Positions 43,438 to 52,983 of a stretch of DNA of 64,000 bases are shown here, piece by piece. Below the pieces are notes generated by a model that worked only from the letters and a program-made list of their open reading frames with translations, did no database searches and had not been told where the DNA came from. Each line of letters starts with the position of its first letter. The stretch's first letter is position 1. The stretch covers positions 1 through 64,000 of the forward strand of contig BDEJ01000020.1 in the NCBI GenBank assembly GCA_001653155.1. The letters run 5' to 3'. The translations under genes were made by a program, and so were the position numbers. This stretch comes from Porphyromonadaceae bacterium H1. Lineage in GTDB: Bacteria; Bacteroidota; Bacteroidia; Bacteroidales; Paludibacteraceae.

Positions 43438-45147
43438 TCAGAGAGAGTATGTTCCCGCTCCTGCAGGAGTAATCTGCCTGCGCTCGGAGTCCGGAAGCAG
43501 ATCGCTGTACAAGCCCCAAAGCAGATACATCAGAGCTGTTGCAATTTGTGTCGAATAAAAAGGCTGGTCTTTATAATCGAGTTCTTTTTCGCTGCTTTTG
43601 TCCAGTTCGGCCCTGCCCTCAGTGCGTTTTAATGGAGAATGATAAATGCTCGATACGGTTGCTTCGCATTCGTTTTCGTCGATATAGATACTATCCCTGT
43701 TGCCATCATTTTTGCCGAACAGGATATTAAGCAGACGGTAGTGTTGTACATAGAAGATAACCGGCTGATTCCGGCTCATGGGCATGACTGTCCATCCTAA
43801 TTTCGTGAGCTCGGTTTGCAGCAATATGGCATCCGTGTCGTTCAGGTCACCTGTAAGAGGATAGAATTTCCTGTACTGAGGATCGCGCTGATTTGCAGCA
43901 CGGTCGTAATACAGATAAATCACTTTGCGTTTGTGATAACGGAAGAAATCGTCAAGCTTCACTGCCATTTCTTTGTGCTGCTCGGGGTGTATTACCCACA
44001 TGTCTTTTATTTGTCGCAGCTCCTTCTTCCTCCTGTTGCGTTGTGCCACGACAATGCTCGTAAAGGGCCCCGGGTCGTAGCCCAAATAAAGCGGTTCATC
44101 AGGATTCCAGTACTTGAGGTTTCGGCAGGAGTGATTCAGCGTTTCTCCGGCAGCAACCGCATCAATGTAGTTATACACATAGCTGTCTTGAAACAGATGC
44201 TCCTTCCCGAATCGGCCGAAAAATCGATCTTTTACTTTATGCTTCCGAACTGCTAAAATCGAGGTGTTTAGCTTATCCGGGTCTTTGATCGATTTTATCT
44301 GATTACGTATGTAATCTAATCCGAGAATTTTAATGTTTGAAAACGATGATGCACGCATGTAGTACGTTTGCCCATTCCGAAGCTCATACAAGCGCTGATT
44401 CCATCTTTCGACAAATTTGCGCAGTTTTTTTTGTTTTTCAACATCCAAACTTCTTTCAGCCTCGAAAAGCTCTGCAAGCCTTATATCTACCTCGTATGCG
44501 ATTTCGATAATCGAATCAATCAGTTCTGCATCCATATTACTTTCGTACTTGGTAAACCAATCCTCATCCGTCTCGAAATTGGGAGTTGACGATGTTCCGG
44601 TTATTCCCATGAAGTAATGCGAATGTCCGAACTTGGAACGATCCGAGCGCATCGCCGGCATGATTCGCTCCGTGAATTTATCTTCACGTATGCGAAGAAT
44701 CTCATCGATAAACAAGTGTGCACCGTTTTTACCCAGCGCGCTCTCGGGTCTATCTGCAGACACAAACTGCACAACCGTACCCTCGCAAAACGAAAGCGTA
44801 TGCCGCCATCCGTCAATATAGGTAAAGCAGTTTTTAAAATGTTTGGGAGGCTCTTTTCCGATCTCGAAATAAACGCCACGTTCGTAGTTCTCATAGAAAT
44901 ACTCCATCAATCCCGGCAATATATTGTCAAGGATCGTTTTGTAGGTAGGAGCAGCAAGCAACAACACACTGCCTTTCATATCCCATTGCACTCTGTCAAG
45001 TCGTGGGGCCAATATGTGTGTGGTTTTCCCGGATCCACGCCCGAGTTCACCAAAGAGAAAAGTCGGATCCGCAAGTTTCGCGAGGATCTGTGCAACAGTC
45101 AGATAATTTTGCCCGAAGATATCTTCCGAATATTTACGAATTTTCAT
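43438..45147 (-). CDS. terL: Terminase large subunit
   Basis: 569 residues. The ATPase domain has Walker A GRGSGKTT (36-43) and Walker B HLFIDE (144-149). The RNase H-like nuclease domain begins with LYLGYDPG near residue 355 and continues with YLYYDRAAN. It packages DNA through the portal and cuts concatemers. It overlaps the putative small subunit by 14 bases. Confidence 0.92.
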   Translation of the reverse strand: MKIRKYSEDIFGQNYLTVAQILAKLADPTFLFGELGRGSGKTTHILAPRLDRVQWDMKGSVLLLAAPTYKTILDNILPGLMEYFYENYERGVYFEIGKEPPKHFKNCFTYIDGWRHTLSFCEGTVVQFVSADRPESALGKNGAHLFIDEILRIREDKFTERIMPAMRSDRSKFGHSHYFMGITGTSSTPNFETDEDWFTKYESNMDAELIDSIIEIAYEVDIRLAELFEAERSLDVEKQKKLRKFVERWNQRLYELRNGQTYYMRASSFSNIKILGLDYIRNQIKSIKDPDKLNTSILAVRKHKVKDRFFGRFGKEHLFQDSYVYNYIDAVAAGETLNHSCRNLKYWNPDEPLYLGYDPGPFTSIVVAQRNRRKKELRQIKDMWVIHPEQHKEMAVKLDDFFRYHKRKVIYLYYDRAANQRDPQYRKFYPLTGDLNDTDAILLQTELTKLGWTVMPMSRNQPVIFYVQHYRLLNILFGKNDGNRDSIYIDENECEATVSSIYHSPLKRTEGRAELDKSSEKELDYKDQPFYSTQIATALMYLLWGLYSDLLPDSERRQITPAGAGTYSL

Positions 45148-45751
45148 GCTCTATATCGCTTATTCCTAATTCGACGGATAGTTCTTTTTTCAAACGATCT
45201 TTGTCGTTCTGGCTGACATCTCTGTCGTTTATGATTTTTAGGCCCTGAGAATAAGCCTCAAGAATACCTTTCCTCTTAATCCCCATTCTCTGCAACTCCA
45301 TGTCTGCAGAGACAATTTGCGGTTTAAATTTAACCCGGTCGGGGTTAATTGCATTCGCCGATGCAGCAATGCGATAAGCTCTTGCCTTTTCGAAGCATAC
45401 GCGAGCTTCTTTCAGATCGTGTGCAACAAGATTTACCTCGCTTAGCTTCATCATCTGATCAGCAAAATAGAGATTCCACGCATCTGATGTAACCGTACAG
45501 TCCGAGTTAAAGTAGTTGATTGAGTCGTAAATTCGGCTTTTGCAAGTCGAAATCGATAGGGCAGGATATGACTTCTGTAGCCGTCTCGCACATTCGGTAA
45601 CGGAGCGATATCGGCGAAAAAGATTCGAAGCTTCGTTTACCTGCAAAATATAATCCGCAAGAACAGGTGCGATGCCTGTCCTTTTTGCGTCACGCGTTTC
45701 GAGGAAACGCTCAACGATTTCAGGAGGAAGTTTCTGCAAGTGTTCTATCAT
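45134..45751 (-). CDS. Probable terminase small subunit
   Basis: 205 residues, helical, with an HTH-like N-terminal half (SVTECARRLQKSYPALSISTCKSRIYDSINYF) and a central coil that could form the oligomeric ring. The call rests on place (directly before TerL with overlap) and on general character. Confidence 0.6.
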   Translation of the reverse strand: MIEHLQKLPPEIVERFLETRDAKRTGIAPVLADYILQVNEASNLFRRYRSVTECARRLQKSYPALSISTCKSRIYDSINYFNSDCTVTSDAWNLYFADQMMKLSEVNLVAHDLKEARVCFEKARAYRIAASANAINPDRVKFKPQIVSADMELQRMGIKRKGILEAYSQGLKIINDRDVSQNDKDRLKKELSVELGISDIEHENS

Positions 45752-46053
45752 ATACTAAAGTGCGTATAAATCATATCATCGATTTTATTGCGCTGCAGAC
45801 GGTTTTTCAGTGCCTCATTAGCATCAACGTCATGCGATTTGGTTGAAGCATCGAACAGTTCTTTATCAAGATTGTATTCGCCCGTTGTCTTGCCTTTCCG
45901 GTATGCTTTATACACGCAGCTTTTAGGATCTGCAAAATCATTGCGAAATTGCTCTTCGTCTTCGGGGTCTACGAGGTCTATTATCTTGTCAACAGAATAT
46001 CCAAGTATTCCAAAAGACTGTACATTGTCTAAAAACTGTTCGCTATAACTCAT
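45748..46053 (-). CDS. Small hypothetical protein before the terminase
   Basis: 101 residues, acidic and helical (GYSVDKIIDLVDPEDEEQFRNDF). It overlaps both neighbours by 4 bases. The pattern recalls short proteins that accompany small terminases in Bacteroidota phages. No function can be given. Confidence 0.5.
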   Translation of the reverse strand: MSYSEQFLDNVQSFGILGYSVDKIIDLVDPEDEEQFRNDFADPKSCVYKAYRKGKTTGEYNLDKELFDASTKSHDVDANEALKNRLQRNKIDDMIYTHFSI

Positions 46054-47366
46054 TGAACAAATTGCATTATTTCATTATCCGTCAACACAAGACCATTACG
46101 TTTTATTACGACAGACTTCTCGTATTGCTTCATGAATCGCAGATATCGACGTATCGTCAAGTCTACGAATTTCGGATCCAACTCCGATCCGTAACAAATC
46201 CTGTTCGTTTGTTCGGAAGCGATAAGCGTAGTTCCGGAGCCAAGGAAAACATCTAAAACGATGTCGCTGTAATTGCTACAGTCAAGTATTGCATCTGCAA
46301 CCAGTTTAACAGGCTTCACGGTCGGGTGATCTTCGAGCAAATCACGATCTTTGTTTCCAACCGAATTCATGCCGTCATACTCCCAGACGTTTGTCCGATA
46401 ACGTCCTGTCTGACCAAGCATAAAATTATTAACATGTTTCCCTTTACCGTTTTTATACACGAAGATAAGCTCATGCCGCGAACGATAGAACGATCCCATA
46501 CCTCCATTCTTTTTTACCCAGATTATTAAATTCTTCATCTCTGAATAAATCTTTCCTGCAGCTGATATTTCGCCAATATGCTTCCAATCCATACAAATAT
46601 AATGAATTGACCCATCAGAGGAGTGCTTTATAAGATTAAGAAAAACATCTTCGAGAAACCGTGAAAAGCGATTTTGATTCATTTCTCCCGACGCCATTTT
46701 AAACTCGTCGTGCTTTGATTTACCCAATCCGACAATATCCTTTACGCGCACGTTGTAAGGGGGATCTGTGAATACCATTTGAGCCTTTTTTTCATCCATC
46801 AACCTACGAACAATCAGAATGTCTGTACAATCACCGCAAACAAGACGATGATTGTTCAACTCGTACACATCTCCCAAATGTGAGATCGTAGAAAGCTCCT
46901 CGTCCGGTTGCTCGTCGAAACCATCTTCGATGATTTCCTTTTGCTCTATTTTCGTTTTATTGAGCATGTCTGAAGCGGGTAAATCAGCTTTTAAGGTAGG
47001 AAGTTCCACAATCCTTTCGTACATACCCGAGAAGTGCGCTTCCAGTTTAGGCAAGTCCCATTCTCCCGCATGCGTATTTGCAAGAAGATTATATTCCTTT
47101 ACCTCTTCTTCCGTAAGCATCCGGTTCGGAACACGAACATCGATGAGCTCATCCCTTCTCCCTGTCTCGCACAATACTTCAAGCCGTCTCTCCCCTGATA
47201 TCAAGCTGTTATCCAAGTTAACAACAGGCGTGTCGACAAGATTAAATTTATTCAAGCTGTCTTCAAGTTCTTTTTGCTTTTTCTCATTCCTCTTACGCGG
47301 ATTATAGCCAAGCTTTACCAAATCACTTACTTTTCGCTGCTCTGTATGCCAAACTAATTTTTCCAT
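46050..47366 (-). CDS. ParB-like domain fused to DNA methyltransferase
   Basis: 438 residues. The N-terminal 100 residues are ParB-like (DLVKLGYNPRKRN, SLISGERRLEVL). The C-terminal domain is a beta-class N6-adenine/N4-cytosine methyltransferase with motif IV FTDPPYNV (199-206) and motif I DVFLGSGTTL near 376. Such fusions are common in phages and are thought to protect the genome before packaging. It lies in the late operon just before the terminase genes, so it would be made at packaging time. TAGATTTG at 47384-47391 on the minus strand is a possible -7 box. Confidence 0.85.
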   Translation of the reverse strand: MEKLVWHTEQRKVSDLVKLGYNPRKRNEKKQKELEDSLNKFNLVDTPVVNLDNSLISGERRLEVLCETGRRDELIDVRVPNRMLTEEEVKEYNLLANTHAGEWDLPKLEAHFSGMYERIVELPTLKADLPASDMLNKTKIEQKEIIEDGFDEQPDEELSTISHLGDVYELNNHRLVCGDCTDILIVRRLMDEKKAQMVFTDPPYNVRVKDIVGLGKSKHDEFKMASGEMNQNRFSRFLEDVFLNLIKHSSDGSIHYICMDWKHIGEISAAGKIYSEMKNLIIWVKKNGGMGSFYRSRHELIFVYKNGKGKHVNNFMLGQTGRYRTNVWEYDGMNSVGNKDRDLLEDHPTVKPVKLVADAILDCSNYSDIVLDVFLGSGTTLIASEQTNRICYGSELDPKFVDLTIRRYLRFMKQYEKSVVIKRNGLVLTDNEIMQFVQ

Positions 47367-47716
47367 GATCTTATTTTTTTATGCAAATCTACCTTAATAA
47401 GCAAGAGAGAAAAAGGACATTTATTAATCAACAACAAGCGATTAATGATCAAACCCGAATAAGTTCGTAAAGCAAGAAGTAAAACTCTTGCAATTGACTA
47501 AAAAACAAAGAGGTAATCATATAACCACTTTTTGAATTTGCGATGCATTACAAAGCCTCGTGATAGTGGCACGGACTTTTCTCGCAGATTCATTTTTACA
47601 TACTCAATTCGGAAATTGCTTTTATTTTCATTTTCAGAAAGTTAATGTATTTCAAAATATCAAACATACAAAAACGAGCATTTTATAAAATACTTCTACG
47701 ACTTTTTACTAAAAAT
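47367..47716. other. 350-base stretch without a gene
   Basis: AT-rich DNA between the tail chaperone gene and the ParB-methyltransferase gene. Apart from a possible -7 box at 47384-47391 (minus strand) I see no ORF, hairpin terminator or repeat of note. Confidence 0.4.
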
Positions 47717-48205
47717 TCAGCTGTTTAATAATCTTTTTAAAATTGTAATTCTCAGCTTTGCTTTTTCTAAATTTTCAGACCAACTGAGCAACTCTTCTTT
47801 TGACCTGTATTTTTTATTCCGAATATTACTTTCGATACGACGTGCGTTCTGAATCGTATTTGTAATTTCATTCAGAAACAATTCGGGATTTTCGTATTTT
47901 AGAGAAGACAAATCTGTGTATTGTTTTGCTTCAAATTTTCGCAAACGGCACAGGGGATGAACCGAGAGAAATTCTCCGCTATCATTAAACGATTGTAGTT
48001 CCTTGTGTGCTTGCTGATTGCGAATATCAAGCTGTATCAGTTCGCTTGCTAAGTCGGGGTGAGTATCTATTAAAACGTCAATCTCCTGCATGCGATGATA
48101 GGTATTAACCCTCTCGTCATACAGGAGAATGCACGTTTGTATATCCCGGTCAGTGTTATTTGACCAGTTTATTCCAGGGAATTCTTCTTGCTTTTCCCTT
48201 TTGTT
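47717..48205 (-). CDS. T-domain of the frameshifted tail chaperone (gpGT-like)
   Basis: This frame is open with no stop from the A9 tract down to 47717, in the -1 register relative to the short form. After slippage the fusion continues NKREKQEEFPGIN and then through MQEIDVLIDTHPDL to a helical end. The whole fusion would be about 305 residues (join 48633-48205 with 48205-47717, minus strand). Translation from the internal ATG at 48091 alone is less likely, because 37 further codons upstream are open and protein-like. Confidence 0.78.
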   Translation of the reverse strand, partial: NKREKQEEFPGINWSNNTDRDIQTCILLYDERVNTYHRMQEIDVLIDTHPDLASELIQLDIRNQQAHKELQSFNDSGEFLSVHPLCRLRKFEAKQYTDLSSLKYENPELFLNEITNTIQNARRIESNIRNKKYRSKEELLSWSENLEKAKLRITILKRLLNS

Positions 48206-48633
48206 TTTTTTTGTAATGGAGCTTCTTCTTGCGCTTTTCCTTCAGCTTCGTCTTCTACGGCAGCTTCTTCTTGTGCTTTGCTTGCAGCTTCTGCTTCTGC
48301 AGCAGCTTCTTCTTGCGCTTTTCCTTCAGCTTCGTCTTCTGCAGTAGCTTCTTCTTGCGCTTTGCCTTCAGCTTCGGCTTTTGCAGCAGCTTCTTGTGCA
48401 TGAATAACTAATCTGTTCTCTAAGATTTCATCTTCAGAAACAGTAGAAAGAAGTTCGTATATAACCTGTCCGGCAAGACGTTCTTGGTTATACTCGTTTA
48501 CACGAGCAAGCTCATTATTGAGACGTGAAAAAGGAAATTTTTCACGAAACAACGCTAAGTCGCAATAAAAAGATTCTACACTTTTAATACGTTGTGCAAT
48601 CTCTGTTCTTTCCGATATCGTTAATTTTTCCAT
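48169..48633 (-). CDS. Tail assembly chaperone, short form (gpG-like)
   Basis: 154 residues. The N-terminal 80 residues are helical (TISERTEIAQRIKSVESFYC). The C-terminal half is a 14-residue Glu/Ala repeat (EGKAQEEA-type units) encoded by 42-bp DNA repeats. It follows the probable tail tube gene by 67 bases. A slippery C-A9-C tract at 48204-48212, 12 codons before the stop, allows a -1 shift into the frame of the next ORF. This is the G/GT arrangement of siphovirus tail chaperones, which coat the tape measure during tail assembly. Confidence 0.8.
   Translation of the reverse strand: MEKLTISERTEIAQRIKSVESFYCDLALFREKFPFSRLNNELARVNEYNQERLAGQVIYELLSTVSEDEILENRLVIHAQEAAAKAEAEGKAQEEATAEDEAEGKAQEEAAAEAEAASKAQEEAAVEDEAEGKAQEEAPLQKKTKGKSKKNSLE
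48204..48212 (-). promoter_or_regulatory. Slippery site for -1 ribosomal frameshifting
   Basis: On the minus strand C-A9-C, with zero-frame codons CAA AAA AAA ACA, so A AAA AAA is in slippery phase. The downstream -1 frame joins the T-domain without a stop. Confidence 0.78.
48221..48399 (-). repeat. 42-bp in-frame tandem repeat
   Basis: Four full units (48221, 48263, 48305, 48347) plus a partial one encode 14-residue Glu/Ala-rich blocks in the tail chaperone. Units differ at a few positions, so the array is old enough to have diverged. Confidence 0.85.
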
Positions 48634-48700
48634 TTGTCTTTTTTTTTATTTGTGAACATAAAGAATAAGCGGCTATGTTACCGCTTATTCAGAAATTCAA

Positions 48701-49507
48701 TCAAGAGCGATACACTTCAAAAAACGCATACCCTGACGCTGTCTTTGTGATCTGGAAAGAAATCGAATTCCCGACTTTTGCCGAGAACGACAACCCTCCT
48801 CGCAGAATAAACTTCTCAGAGTTTGCAATTGAAGTCGGATTTGTCACACCTGCGCCAATGAGTTCGATGATACGTCCAACATCACTGTCAGAAACGGCAG
48901 TAATATCCGTAAGAGTCTTCGCTCCAGCGTTATCCGTCATGGTGTATTGCGATTTTGCCGTAAGAGCAAATGTTGTCCCTCCCGAAAGAGACACGGATTG
49001 TGGGTCTTCTCTGACGATTGGGCCATCGTAAAACCAAAACGGCTCGGGACATTCGCCTCCTTCAAGTGACAGTGCAATTCCGTCAATTCCGCCGTCTTGA
49101 GCGCCAATAGATGTGAATTTGATAGACATGCCTCCGGAACAAGGTGAACCTCCGAGAAACTTCTGCCCGTCTGAACAGCGTTCCCAAACAACGATCACAT
49201 CTTTTCCAAGATTTTCATACATCCAAGCGAGCGTCTGTTTGCTTATACCCTCAATGATTGGGGTTAGCTTCAACTTGCCGGTATATGGGCTTTCACCCGG
49301 CTCGGCATTCGGTTTTATCGAATTGATTTTACAATCAATAAATTTCCATTCACGACCAGCTTTCAGAGGGTTGGTCGAAATCGTTGCACCGATTGCTTTT
49401 GGGAAGCTGTCAACAAGCACGTCGATGAGTAGAGCAATATACAATCTAAATTTCAAGCTCGAAATTTTAGAATTCTTTTCCTGATTTTTCGGCAGATCCG
49501 TCAACAT
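48701..49507 (-). CDS. Probable major tail tube protein
   Basis: 268 residues, beta-rich, with GREWKFIDCKINSIKPNAEP and GKLKLTPIIEG, then a C-terminal beta domain (SVSLSGGTTFALTAKSQ, FILRGGLSFSAKVGN) like an Ig-type decoration. It lies between the capsid gene and the tail chaperones, the usual place of the tail tube. The call is by position and fold character. Confidence 0.6.
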   Translation of the reverse strand: MLTDLPKNQEKNSKISSLKFRLYIALLIDVLVDSFPKAIGATISTNPLKAGREWKFIDCKINSIKPNAEPGESPYTGKLKLTPIIEGISKQTLAWMYENLGKDVIVVWERCSDGQKFLGGSPCSGGMSIKFTSIGAQDGGIDGIALSLEGGECPEPFWFYDGPIVREDPQSVSLSGGTTFALTAKSQYTMTDNAGAKTLTDITAVSDSDVGRIIELIGAGVTNPTSIANSEKFILRGGLSFSAKVGNSISFQITKTASGYAFFEVYRS

Positions 49508-49586
49508 AATTTTTTTGATTTTATTGTTAATTTTAATTAGATATAAGTGTCCATCAGGACGAAGGCCCAGATGGACACATTAAATA

Positions 49587-51542
49587 CTACGCAGTAACCT
49601 TGCGAGAAAGCTCAAGGAACTTTCCTGTAGGCCGCGTCATTTTCACATTTTCTCCGTCCACAGTTGTCGTGTAATCTTCAAGCTCTGCATATACTTTGAT
49701 GTAATCGCCTGCAGCAGCAGCTGTGAAGTCTTTGGAGATTTTTGCAAAAGCTCCGGCTTTCGTTATTTTGTCTCCAGCTTGCTTTGCAACAAGTTTATAC
49801 ACCAAGTCAGGCTTGTATTCGCTCACGGTATTAACCTGCGTGCTTCCTGAGATTTCAAACAGGACATTGTCTTTGAATGAAACCGAAGCAGCAAGCGTTA
49901 ATGCCGAAATCGGATAATTTGTGAATATCCACTGATTTTCGCGTCCGGAAGCTTCAAGTTCAGACTTCGTCTTATACTGAATTCCGGCTTGCAGCAGCCC
50001 GGCTCCTTCTTTCCATCGCGACATGGTCAAGATATCCTCAAAGTCGCGTTCGAAGTAAAACGCAAGCATTTCATTTGGTTTGTCCTCGTAATTTTCAATA
50101 TTACCGGGAACAGTCACCCAAACCTTGTAGCAGTTTTTGGGCATATTGGGAACCCAAACAATGCTTTCAGGAGTTACATCCTGAAGCTGACTGCTGCTAC
50201 CTGTAAAGTCGGTATCAAGGTGATATTTGTCCCGGAATCCACGAACAAACCACTGTTTGTGACGCGCGTTTGCGTAAATTTTGAATCCATTCATCGACGG
50301 CAAAATCTCGTTAACAGCGTCGTACAACTCATTGAAGTAGTCGATGATGGAGCTTTTGTCGTAGAGTTTCATTTTCTCAAACGGTAACACCTTTAACTCT
50401 TCTTCAACACGCTCGATGGCCCGGAGAACTCCATCTGCCCCAAGATTTGCCGGGTTTGCCACAACGTTTTGCTGCGGTACGCGAACGCCGGATACGCGAC
50501 GGATCTGCTGCTCGTTGATAAGTATTTTTCCGAAGTAAACCATGATCCACTCGATGAACGTCCACTTGATTACATTGGAACCTTCACGGTTCAAGTAACC
50601 GATGTACATTTTTTCGAGTTTGATAAGGTCTGAGAATTTGTACTTGAACATCAAATCGACTACGCTGTACACTTCAGCAGCAAATCGCACATTGCCCTTG
50701 AAGATACGTCCTTCGCGATAACCTTGCGAAAGCTCTGCGAAGTTTGCACTCGGAGCTATTTCTTTGTTCTGAACGTTGCTCACGACAGGGAAGATGTGAG
50801 AAACGGTCGGGAGTGTACGGAAGTACGCCAAAATAGCATCTGTACGACGTGCAACAAATTCTCCGGCAGTTCCTGTAAGCGAGGTATAGTCGATATGACT
50901 TTCACCCGAGATCATTTTTGAGAAATCGAGCAGGCCTATCTGCCCTGATTTTTCAAGTTCTGAAGAGCGTTTCTTTACCCCATTGAAGAACTCCGAAACG
51001 GCAGACATGAACTCTTTTTTCTCCTCTTGTGAGAAATCGCGATTTGTTTCCGAACGCGTAATGAAGTTGTCGTTGTACCATTTCCCTCGAGCATACAGAG
51101 GAGAATCGATGCCGAACAAGTGAGTTGCAGAGTGCGCTGCTCCAACGAGAACGATCCGTGGAGTTGAACCTGCTGCGTTTACTTGTACCGGATTTTCCAC
51201 CTCGGGTTGCTTCGAGAGCACCTCGATGGTTATTTTCTGATCCTTCACTTCGGCCGTGAGTGTTTTAACTGCTTCCGACGGAGTTTTTGGAGCATCTTCG
51301 GGTGTTACGTTAAGCAGCTTTGCCAATTCCGCCTGCTCTTCTGCAGAAAGCAATTGCTCTTCCGGATCGGCATCCTCGTTTTTAGCACGATCTTCCAAAA
51401 AGGAAATATTGTGCTGTTTTTCGTACTCGGCGAAAATCGCCTTTTGATCTTCGGCAGTCAAAGCTCCCTCTTTTACCTTATCGGTAAATCCAAGCGAGGA
51501 GACTATTGCCATAAATCTTTTTTGCCATTTTTTTTGTTTCAT
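49587..51542 (-). CDS. Probable major capsid protein with N-terminal scaffold-like region
   Basis: 651 residues. The first 115 are acidic and helical (ALTAEDQKAIFAEYEKQHN, LLSAEEQAELAKLLNVTPED), like a delta/scaffold domain removed by the protease. A large alpha/beta body fits a HK97-type coat. The last 90 residues (LVYKLVAKQAGDKITKAGAF) form a beta domain likely to be surface-exposed. It follows the S49-type protease by 3 bases, which strongly supports this call. Confidence 0.75.
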   Translation of the reverse strand: MKQKKWQKRFMAIVSSLGFTDKVKEGALTAEDQKAIFAEYEKQHNISFLEDRAKNEDADPEEQLLSAEEQAELAKLLNVTPEDAPKTPSEAVKTLTAEVKDQKITIEVLSKQPEVENPVQVNAAGSTPRIVLVGAAHSATHLFGIDSPLYARGKWYNDNFITRSETNRDFSQEEKKEFMSAVSEFFNGVKKRSSELEKSGQIGLLDFSKMISGESHIDYTSLTGTAGEFVARRTDAILAYFRTLPTVSHIFPVVSNVQNKEIAPSANFAELSQGYREGRIFKGNVRFAAEVYSVVDLMFKYKFSDLIKLEKMYIGYLNREGSNVIKWTFIEWIMVYFGKILINEQQIRRVSGVRVPQQNVVANPANLGADGVLRAIERVEEELKVLPFEKMKLYDKSSIIDYFNELYDAVNEILPSMNGFKIYANARHKQWFVRGFRDKYHLDTDFTGSSSQLQDVTPESIVWVPNMPKNCYKVWVTVPGNIENYEDKPNEMLAFYFERDFEDILTMSRWKEGAGLLQAGIQYKTKSELEASGRENQWIFTNYPISALTLAASVSFKDNVLFEISGSTQVNTVSEYKPDLVYKLVAKQAGDKITKAGAFAKISKDFTAAAAGDYIKVYAELEDYTTTVDGENVKMTRPTGKFLELSRKVTA

Positions 51543-51545
51543 GAT

Positions 51546-52457
51546 CTAATTGTTTAATTGTGAATATAATTGTTTTTGTTCGCTTGCTAAATTTGCTGCT
51601 TCCGATATCGCTTCATCGATACTTTTTATATCATCGATCAAGCCGAATTTCAGTGCATCATATGCATAAAACTCAGCCCCTTCGAGAATCCCCTCTGCAG
51701 ACTCGTCCAGTTTCGGGCGGTTCTTTTTTACGATATTCTGGAAGTGTACTGCGAAAGGAGTGAGCTGCTCATCGATCATTCGTTTGGGTTTTCCATCGAG
51801 GGCCTCCCGGACAGCAAGGTTTTTATATTTCGATTCAGGAGGATAGACGGAGACGATCTTGATACCGATTTTTTCATAAAAACCCGAATCGTCAGCTATT
51901 TTCGCAAAGGTTCCTATCGAACCAACCTCACACATGCGGTTTGTTGCGAATATTTTATCGCAAAAGCTAAGTGTATATATCCCGGCCGACATACACATTC
52001 CGTCCACTATACCAATGCAGGGCTTTGTTCGATGCCGTAATGCATCTTCAAGTTGATAGATAGATTGTGTTGTCCCTCCGGGCGTATTGGCAAGCACTGC
52101 GATTGCGGCTATTTTGCTCGACTGGCATGCTTTCCGTATCAACTCGGCAATGATATCCATGCCGGGAACAAACTTAAACTCATCCCAATCGATATAAGAA
52201 TACTTTGTCATGATTCCAACAATCGGAACGAGTACGACACTGTCTGTTTCGTAAGCGTCAAAAGGATTGCCGCTTGATTCGATATCAGACGAACATATCA
52301 TCGATTCATGATATACGGGAATTGAGTACTCTTTTATGTTTGCATGCTTGTGCTCGGAGACCTTGTGCAGATTAAAAATAAGCTGTTCGACGTTCTGTGT
52401 AGCCGACTCGCGGAGCAGCAGGTGTGATGTTGTAAATTCGTTCAGTATCTTACTCAT
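51546..52457 (-). CDS. S49/ClpP-type prohead protease
   Basis: 303 residues with the crotonase-like fold of SppA/ClpP-type phage proteases. PGGTTQSIYQLEDAL and IVDGMCMSAGIYTLS carry the nucleophile Ser (in CMSAG), and the general-base Lys is probably in YPPESKYKNL. It would mature the capsid by cutting off the scaffold region of the next gene's product. Confidence 0.83.
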   Translation of the reverse strand: MSKILNEFTTSHLLLRESATQNVEQLIFNLHKVSEHKHANIKEYSIPVYHESMICSSDIESSGNPFDAYETDSVVLVPIVGIMTKYSYIDWDEFKFVPGMDIIAELIRKACQSSKIAAIAVLANTPGGTTQSIYQLEDALRHRTKPCIGIVDGMCMSAGIYTLSFCDKIFATNRMCEVGSIGTFAKIADDSGFYEKIGIKIVSVYPPESKYKNLAVREALDGKPKRMIDEQLTPFAVHFQNIVKKNRPKLDESAEGILEGAEFYAYDALKFGLIDDIKSIDEAISEAANLASEQKQLYSQLNN

Positions 52458-52507
52458 TGCTATTTTTTATGCAATGATAGTAAGGTTCTGAAACGTATTA
52501 AAAGACA

Positions 52508-52882
52508 CTAATTTTCAGGAGAAACACAAGTGAAAGTGAAGGTTGTTCGCACACCATCGCTTGAGAAGGTTTTTTTTGCCGGATATTCGAGAGATCCGAC
52601 AATCAACTCCGTCATACCTGCATGAACGCACAGAACATAATACTCTTTTCCGTTCTGAAGATTCAGAGCATCTGCGGAATCAACGTTAACAGTAACAGTT
52701 TCGAGCATAATGCTTCCCGCATTAGGAATCTCGAGTTGCGATTGATATACTATTTTCGACTTAGCATTTAATCGTGTCCATTCCTTGTTTTCGCGGAATG
52801 AAACAATTTGATCTTTGACACTCAAAATATCACTCACATGTGCGATGTCAATATAGCTGCAAATTACTTTTTTTGTACTCAT
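52508..52882 (-). CDS. Hypothetical structural-type protein
   Basis: 124 residues, almost all beta (ICSYIDIAHVSDILSVKD, YYVLCVHAGMTELIVGSLEY). It lies just before the protease and capsid genes in the late operon, so a minor structural or decoration role is possible. Confidence 0.5.
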   Translation of the reverse strand: MSTKKVICSYIDIAHVSDILSVKDQIVSFRENKEWTRLNAKSKIVYQSQLEIPNAGSIMLETVTVNVDSADALNLQNGKEYYVLCVHAGMTELIVGSLEYPAKKTFSSDGVRTTFTFTCVSPEN

Positions 52883-52983
52883 AATGCATTAACAATTAGT
52901 TAGTTCTGTGTTTTAAGACTGCTTTAGGACGCTTTTACCGCCACAATCGGACAAATACATGCAGACAACTACCGTTTTTTTTT

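Noticed and set aside
48188-48403. Rightward Ser/Ala/Phe-rich ORF
   Set aside because: It is the antisense reading of the 42-bp repeat in the tail chaperone.
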